Below, piece after piece: positions 5,372-9,890 of a stretch of DNA of 9,890 nt. The notes beneath the pieces are model-generated. The model was given only the letters and a program-made list of their open reading frames with translations, had not been told where the DNA came from and did no database searches. Within the stretch, counting starts at the first letter, position 1, and each line of letters starts with the position of its first letter. Source of the DNA: a bacterium (GTDB lineage: Bacteria; Spirochaetota; UBA4802; UBA5550); NCBI GenBank assembly GCA_024224995.1, contig JAAENB010000729.1, forward strand, positions 1 to 9,890. The letters are read 5' to 3'. The position numbers were made by a program, and so were the translations under genes.

Positions 5372-6760
5372 ATGAAAAGAAATAATTTAAAAAAATGCGC
5401 ACTATTGTTACTTATACTGTTTATTTCAACCTGTACCATCGTTTCATGCAAAAAGTCTTCCAATAAGGGAGGAAAAGCGGTACCTGCCGATGGAGTGGTC
5501 CTGGAAGGACTGTATGCCACATCAGTTAACCTGGGGTATGAGGAGTTCGGCCCCCATAAACTCTTCGACGGAACGAATGATTATTGGGCAACAATGCCCG
5601 GAGCAGGCCAGGACGAAGGGGTTATGCTTTATTTTGAAAAGCCCGTACGGGTTGAATCGATCAAGGTTATAATACCCGGATCAGGGAATCACAGCAAAGT
5701 CAACTCAATAGGAATATATGCCAATGGTCTGGACAAAGGCTCCTTTTCCATTACGAAATCTCTTAATATAAAAGAAGATCTTACTTCACTCTACATCAGG
5801 ATAAGCGGACTTGGTGATTATACCATTAATAAACCTGCGGCAATACAGGAATTAGAGATATACGGAACCGGTGGAAAGAAACTGAATATTCTGCCGCCTG
5901 CCGTAGTTACGGGAACCGTAAAAGCAAGTTCCATTCTCACCCCGGAAGTGGCTTATAACACCGATTTTCTTTTTGATTCGCGAAAAGAATTCGGCTGGGT
6001 AGAAGGATCTGAAAAGTCGGGAACCGGAGAGTCGTTAACCTTTTCTTTTAATGACTCAGTAACTATAAGCAAAATTAAGGTCTGGAACGGCTATCTTCGT
6101 TCGGAAAAGCATTTTAAAAGCAATGAGCGGGTAAAGAATTTTTCCTTTGGTACTTCCGGCGGGGAGAGCGCGAAGCATACCCTGAGCGATTCCATGGACC
6201 CCCAGGTTGTGGAACTGGCAAAACCGCTCAAAGGAAAGGAATTTGTTCTTAAAATAGAAGACATTTACAAGGGAAGCAAATATACGGATTGTGTAATAAG
6301 CGAGCTTCGTTTTTTCGACGGTGCCCGCTGGTTTGTGGTACATAGCGGAGGAACGGAAAAGAGAAAAAAGGCTTTAATGAGTAAAATCAACGGAACGGTT
6401 CTTGAAAAAATTATCGACAAGCGGCTCAATCAGAGCGGCGGAGAGGGGATTTCCTCACAGTCGCAGTCACTTATTCTAAGGTCGAACAATTCATTTGTTC
6501 TCTGGGTTGAAAGTGAGGATTCCACTTATGATAGAACTATGAGCCAGCGCAAGGTTCTTGATGGAAACTGGGAGCTTGTTTCATTGTCCGGGGAAGCGGC
6601 AAGCATCAAAATATTCGGAAAAATATTCAACATTGCGGAGCTCTCTCAAATGTACCAGGGCGACAAACGAACCGAAACCGTTTCCATTTTCCAGGATCTC
6701 TTAACTGTAAGCAAAGACGCTATTACCGCGAAAAAAGTATTTAACAAAATTTCGTTATAA
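5372..6760 (+). CDS. Spirochaetal lipoprotein with discoidin/NADase-type glycan-binding domains
   Basis: A 462-residue predicted lipoprotein. The N-terminus is basic then hydrophobic, ending in lipobox IVSC with acylated Cys26, followed by a Lys/Ser/Gly linker. Region 1 (about 44-165) looks like an F5/8-type discoidin beta-sandwich: HKLFDGTNDYWAT (62-74) at the start and IQELEIYG (158-165) closing. Region 2 (about 180-318) matches the NADase-type glycan-binding domain: FLFDSRKEFGWVEG (199-212), IKVWNGYLRSEKHFKSNERV (235-254) and VISELRFFDG (308-317). The C-terminal part (about 335-462) is a further domain of unknown function with SFVLWVE and DGNWELVSL. No catalytic domain is evident, so a glycan- or surface-binding role is inferred. 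The start is set by AGGAG 6 nt upstream and a strong promoter. The gene diverges from the wall amidase and is followed by hairpin copy 4. Confidence 0.82.
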   Translation: MKRNNLKKCALLLLILFISTCTIVSCKKSSNKGGKAVPADGVVLEGLYATSVNLGYEEFGPHKLFDGTNDYWATMPGAGQDEGVMLYFEKPVRVESIKVIIPGSGNHSKVNSIGIYANGLDKGSFSITKSLNIKEDLTSLYIRISGLGDYTINKPAAIQELEIYGTGGKKLNILPPAVVTGTVKASSILTPEVAYNTDFLFDSRKEFGWVEGSEKSGTGESLTFSFNDSVTISKIKVWNGYLRSEKHFKSNERVKNFSFGTSGGESAKHTLSDSMDPQVVELAKPLKGKEFVLKIEDIYKGSKYTDCVISELRFFDGARWFVVHSGGTEKRKKALMSKINGTVLEKIIDKRLNQSGGEGISSQSQSLILRSNNSFVLWVESEDSTYDRTMSQRKVLDGNWELVSLSGEAASIKIFGKIFNIAELSQMYQGDKRTETVSIFQDLLTVSKDAITAKKVFNKISL

Positions 6761-6795
6761 GTACATTAATAATAGTAACCTGGCAAATTGCATCA

Positions 6796-6883
6796 GGCCG
6801 GGAAGTCCCCCCTCTTCCGAATGTGAGGACTGTTTGAGCAACGCGAGTTCCGCAGCATTCGGAAGAGGGGGGACTTCCCGGCC
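6796..6883 (+). repeat. Hairpin element copy 4 (perfect stem)
   Basis: Arms 6796-6823 and 6856-6883 pair perfectly over 28 bp around a 32-nt loop (6824-6855) carrying GAGGACTGTTTGAGC on the plus strand. The arm sequence partly resembles copy 2 (GGCC, GGAAGT and CTCTTC shared), and each arm change is matched by the complementary change in the other arm. Loop differences from copy 2 are confined to the central triloop (GGA to AAC). Flanks are less conserved than in copies 2 and 3: ATTGCATC on the left, CGC then TAC on the right. It sits 35 nt after the lipoprotein stop codon and has no T-run. Confidence 0.92.
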
Positions 6884-6928
6884 CGCTTACAAACAATCCC
6901 CCCAAAGTTTTTTTCATGGAGTGAAATT

Positions 6929-7726
6929 ATGCTAAAAAAGATCAGGCGCATGGTACCCTTCCCGGTACGGGTAGAATACTTCCGTATGAAGCGGACAATG
7001 AGGAATTATTTTAACGGGGCCGCCTTTACCACAGAAAAGGGGGAAAGCAAGGGGGATTATCCCTTCTTGTGTTTTTCTCATACAAGCAGGCTCATCCGGG
7101 ATTATCCCGAGCCCTGGTACAGTCTTCAGTATAATAAAATCGAGAACCTGAAGCTGGCTGTGGCTAAACTGGGGGGAGCCATACTCCCGCCAAATAAGAA
7201 TTTTTCCTTCTGGACCATCGTAGGAAGAACTTCCGGCAGGAAGGGGTATAAAGAAGGTATGGTCCTGGTGGACGGCTGTGTATCAAAGTCAGTAGGAGGG
7301 GGCCTGTGCCAGATTTCCAATGCCCTTTACTGGACCGCGCTTCATCTCGGTTTTGAAATAATGGAGCGGCACCGGCATTCCTTTGATATTTTTCCCGACA
7401 CAAAGAGAACAGTACCATTTGGCGCCGGGGCAACCGTAAATTATAACTACGTGGACCTGGTTTTTAAAAATAATTCCACAATGGAATATTATTTCGATAT
7501 ATTTCTTGATGAAGAGTTTCTTCATATTGATGTCTATTCCAACAGGGAACCTGAGCTTCAGTACCGGGTCGTTGAAGAAAATCATGTTTTTACTGAGGAA
7601 GAGGGAAAACAATACCGGAATAATGAACTGATCCGCCATCATATAAACAAAGAAGGAGCAGTGGTGGAAAAAGAGTTTATTTGCGCGAACAAGGGCCTGG
7701 TTCTGTATGATACAGTACGCGCGTAA
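6929..7726 (+). CDS. VanW-like family protein
   Basis: A 265-residue protein of the VanW family, first named from VanB-type glycopeptide resistance clusters; its biochemical function is still unknown. The family core is clear: FSFWTIVGRTSGRKGYKEG (92-110), SVGGGLCQISN (121-131) with the invariant-looking Cys127-Gln128, ERHRHSFD (146-153) and VPFGAGATVNYNYVDL (162-177). No signal peptide or transmembrane segment is visible; the basic amphipathic N-terminus (MLKKIRRMVPFPVRVEYFRMK) could touch the membrane. The ATG is preceded by GGAG with 7-nt spacing. It overlaps the next gene by 20 nt, so it is first in a three-gene operon with the GT-C-like membrane protein and the beta-barrel protein. The other wall enzymes nearby support an envelope role. 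It is not by itself evidence of vancomycin resistance. Confidence 0.88.
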   Translation: MLKKIRRMVPFPVRVEYFRMKRTMRNYFNGAAFTTEKGESKGDYPFLCFSHTSRLIRDYPEPWYSLQYNKIENLKLAVAKLGGAILPPNKNFSFWTIVGRTSGRKGYKEGMVLVDGCVSKSVGGGLCQISNALYWTALHLGFEIMERHRHSFDIFPDTKRTVPFGAGATVNYNYVDLVFKNNSTMEYYFDIFLDEEFLHIDVYSNREPELQYRVVEENHVFTEEEGKQYRNNELIRHHINKEGAVVEKEFICANKGLVLYDTVRA

Positions 7727-9257
7727 ACAGGCAGATCTTTTAAGAGAGCTCTTTTTTGAAACGGGACCCTACAGGGGATATGCTGCCGACCGGTATGATA
7801 TCAGCATTATGATTTTTTTGCTTGGAGCAGTTGCCCTGTTCAGGTTTATAATCTTTTCAAAAACAGCCTATGCCAATGGAACCGACGGGTATGTGTATCT
7901 TTTCCAGGTAAAATCGATAATTGAAAAAGGGAAGATGCATTTTAGCGACACTTCGCTTATATATCCTTATTTAACCGGAATAGCCCTGGTGGTGAAAAAC
8001 TATCTGGTTTCCCTGAAGATTGGAATCGCACTGCTTACGGGTTTTTTTACGGTATCACTCTATTACCTGGCCCTGGTCCTTACGGGAAAGCGCCTGGTAG
8101 CGCTTACGGCGGCATTTATCAGCATATTCAGTCCTGGCATATCGTTTTTCGCAATGCAGTTCCCCAAGAATTTTATGGGCCTGGTCTTATTTATGTTTTT
8201 TTTAATTTTCCTGGTAAAACGAAAACCGGTTTTTACGCTAGCCGCGTTTGGCATGGTCTTTATTACTCATCGTTTAATGGCAGGAATATTACTTATATAT
8301 CTATTTCTTTCGGTAATACTTTCACGAAAATATAAATTCATCCTGGTATTGGGGACGGTGTTTATTTTTTGTATTGCGGCGGTCTCTATTGTATTGCCCG
8401 GCACGCTGCACCTGGCCGACCTTGAGCGGCTTTCGGGACTGCTTGCGCTCAAGCCCCAGGCAGCGGTCTACTCATTTTTGCAGACCATAGGAACTGACAA
8501 GTTTCACCCTCTGTGGATAGTGGAGCTGGTTTGTTGTTATACGCTGGCCTGTATTGGGGTAGTTATAGCTGCCCGCTGGTTTCTCAAAAAGAAAGAACAG
8601 GGCCGTTTTTATTTAATAGCAGCGCTCATCGCGTTATTCCTGGTTTTTCCTTTTTACCGCTTTGATATAATGGGAGCGGCATACCGTTTTTACCTGGTAT
8701 CGATCCCGCTATCCATGGTTCTTATGATCCCGCTTCTTGAAGAGCTGGAAAAGCGGAACAGTCGAATCGTATACCTCTTCGCCGGAGGGCTGGCAGCCTG
8801 TTTTTTTGTGAATTATACGGCGTATAAACCGGCTTTATTTGATCCGCCTTACAGTATTTATCAGCAAATAGCCGATCGAACAGCTGCCCGGGTAAAGGAG
8901 AAGCCAAATGAGCTCCTGGTTGCTCATAAGCCCTTAGCGGAAATGATCGATTTTACTCATGATCTGGAAGTACTGCCCTGGAAACCGGAAGAGCGCTTTA
9001 ATAAAAAGCGAGTCTGGAGAGTGGCCAGAGATATAAAGACCTGGGAAATGGAACGGTTTTTGCAGGCAGAACCGCCTAAAGAAACCCTGCTGAAAGTGAG
9101 TGCCCATTATATCCTGGTACGGGAGGATGTGTGGGACGGTTTTGCCGCGCTGGTAAAAAAGAGTGATGATGAAGAACTGCGGGCACGGGTTTTTTCCCGG
9201 TATAATCCATATGTTGTACGGCCGGCCTATTTGACCCGGAGCAGGGAAGGGGAATAA
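7707..9257 (+). CDS. Polytopic membrane protein, GT-C glycosyltransferase-like
   Basis: A 516-residue protein with roughly ten to twelve hydrophobic segments (first at about 31-50, last at about 353-371) followed by a soluble C-terminal region (about 375-516). The layout fits GT-C-fold enzymes that move sugars from polyprenyl-phosphate carriers to acceptors outside the membrane: after the first membrane segment comes an extracytoplasmic loop with an acidic residue in NGTDGYVYLF (57-66, Asp60), then SLIYPYL (83-89). No single GT family motif is decisive, so donor and acceptor are unknown; a non-enzymatic membrane protein is possible. The start ATG overlaps the VanW-like gene's stop by 20 nt, has only a distant AAGGG upstream and is probably translationally coupled. 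Stop and next start are 2 nt apart. Confidence 0.6.
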   Translation: MIQYARKQADLLRELFFETGPYRGYAADRYDISIMIFLLGAVALFRFIIFSKTAYANGTDGYVYLFQVKSIIEKGKMHFSDTSLIYPYLTGIALVVKNYLVSLKIGIALLTGFFTVSLYYLALVLTGKRLVALTAAFISIFSPGISFFAMQFPKNFMGLVLFMFFLIFLVKRKPVFTLAAFGMVFITHRLMAGILLIYLFLSVILSRKYKFILVLGTVFIFCIAAVSIVLPGTLHLADLERLSGLLALKPQAAVYSFLQTIGTDKFHPLWIVELVCCYTLACIGVVIAARWFLKKKEQGRFYLIAALIALFLVFPFYRFDIMGAAYRFYLVSIPLSMVLMIPLLEELEKRNSRIVYLFAGGLAACFFVNYTAYKPALFDPPYSIYQQIADRTAARVKEKPNELLVAHKPLAEMIDFTHDLEVLPWKPEERFNKKRVWRVARDIKTWEMERFLQAEPPKETLLKVSAHYILVREDVWDGFAALVKKSDDEELRARVFSRYNPYVVRPAYLTRSREGE

Positions 9258-9259
9258 GT

Positions 9260-9889
9260 ATGAAGTTGTCAAAAAAAATAATAATCACACTGTTTTTTAT
9301 CCTGCTAATCCTGCCGGTTTCCCTGTATGGAAAGAACGAGCTCATCATCGGGGTGAATACTAATTATTCACTCATATCTTCTTATTATTCTTTTGATACA
9401 AAGGAATTCAGTAAAAAGCAGTCTTCCGCGTATGGATATGGAATAGGGGCTTTCTTTGACTATAATTATACGCCTTATGCCGGAATACGCTTTAATGTCA
9501 CGGTCTTTCCCACATGGAATACCGATGAATCGGTTTTTAATAAAGAGTACAATACCATGTTTTCAGAGATGCTGACTGAGTTTGAACTCTTGTTTACGAC
9601 CTTGTTTGATACCAGTCCTTTTAATCTCTGGTTAGGACTTGGCCCGGCGCTGCAATGGATAACATCGGACAGGCTGGATAATTATATCATCACCCTTTTT
9701 TTGGCACTGGGAAGTAATTATTCCCTCACGGAAAGAGTCCGTGTTACAACAGAGGTCCATTTTGGCATTAATATCGCCCTGGATAATAACCAGTACGAAC
9801 AATTCATGGATGATGCCACAAATACATCGGATTTTTTAAATAAAGGATTTAACGTATCAACGAAATTGGGAGCAGGTTATGCATTCTAA
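9260..9889 (+). CDS. Secreted outer-membrane beta-barrel protein
   Basis: A 209-residue protein, complete at the window edge. It begins with a signal peptide (MKLSKKIIITLFFILLILPV..., likely cut near LYG) and continues with alternating aromatic/polar strands such as YGYGIGAFFDYNYTPYAG and FNLWLGLGPALQW, typical of a small transmembrane beta-barrel with about eight strands. The last residue is Phe (KLGAGYAF), as in the C-terminal signal read by the BAM machinery. No specific family is recognised; OmpA/OmpX-like or OprF-like porin folds are possible. The ATG lies 2 nt after the preceding stop and is preceded by AAGGGG at about 8-nt spacing. Its place last in the VanW/GT-C operon suggests a joint envelope role, but that is inference. 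Confidence 0.7.
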   Translation: MKLSKKIIITLFFILLILPVSLYGKNELIIGVNTNYSLISSYYSFDTKEFSKKQSSAYGYGIGAFFDYNYTPYAGIRFNVTVFPTWNTDESVFNKEYNTMFSEMLTEFELLFTTLFDTSPFNLWLGLGPALQWITSDRLDNYIITLFLALGSNYSLTERVRVTTEVHFGINIALDNNQYEQFMDDATNTSDFLNKGFNVSTKLGAGYAF

Positions 9890-9890
9890 C

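Noticed and set aside
2955..6883. Hairpins as intrinsic terminators
   Set aside because: Stems are strong but no run of T follows either arm, and the 32-nt loop is far larger than usual.
369..7726. Vancomycin-resistance operon (vanX, vanW)
   Set aside because: No vanH, vanA/B ligase or VanRS pair; the genes lie in separate units and the dipeptidase carries a signal peptide.

Overview
The window reads as chromosomal DNA of a Gram-negative bacterium, most likely a spirochaete (Spirochaetota). The best indicator is the lipoprotein at 5372-6760, which carries two discoidin-like beta-sandwich regions, the second matching the 'NADase-type glycan-binding domain' common in Leptospira and relatives. 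A secreted beta-barrel protein ending in Phe supports an outer membrane. The phylum call is inference, moderate confidence.

Layout. Positions 1-368 hold no gene but two large hairpin repeats. On the minus strand, 1482-369 is a two-gene operon: a stand-alone receiver-domain response regulator and a secreted VanX-type D,D-dipeptidase, separated by 1 nt. Diverging from it is a membrane-anchored GH3/NagZ-like glycosidase (1600-2928), then a third hairpin and a DUF2809 membrane protein (3081-3497). An AT-rich patch (about 3500-4630) holds a Panacea-type antitoxin/toxin pair and a possible gene remnant. A minus-strand N-acetylmuramoyl-L-alanine amidase (5275-4631) diverges from the spirochaetal lipoprotein gene; the lipoprotein promoter has a near-ideal -35/-10 pair with a 23-bp palindrome between the boxes. 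After a fourth hairpin comes a compact operon (6929-9889): VanW-like protein, GT-C-like polytopic membrane protein and outer-membrane beta-barrel protein.

Theme. Four genes point to peptidoglycan turnover or remodelling: VanX-like dipeptidase, NagZ-like hexosaminidase, amidase and VanW. There is no vanH/A/B ligase here, so this is cell-wall metabolism rather than a glycopeptide-resistance operon.

The most unusual content is non-coding. Four copies of one palindromic element lie at 44-163, 248-333, 2955-3048 and 6796-6883. Each has 27-41 bp arms that pair within a copy but differ between copies, around a nearly invariant apical loop (32 nt in three copies). Within the loop, the differences among those three copies are one compensatory base-pair swap and a changed triloop. 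Five of the six stem mismatches are G-T/G-U wobbles on the strand carrying the loop motif GAGGACTGTTTGAGC. Together these suggest a dispersed element whose folded single strand (RNA or ssDNA) is what is maintained.
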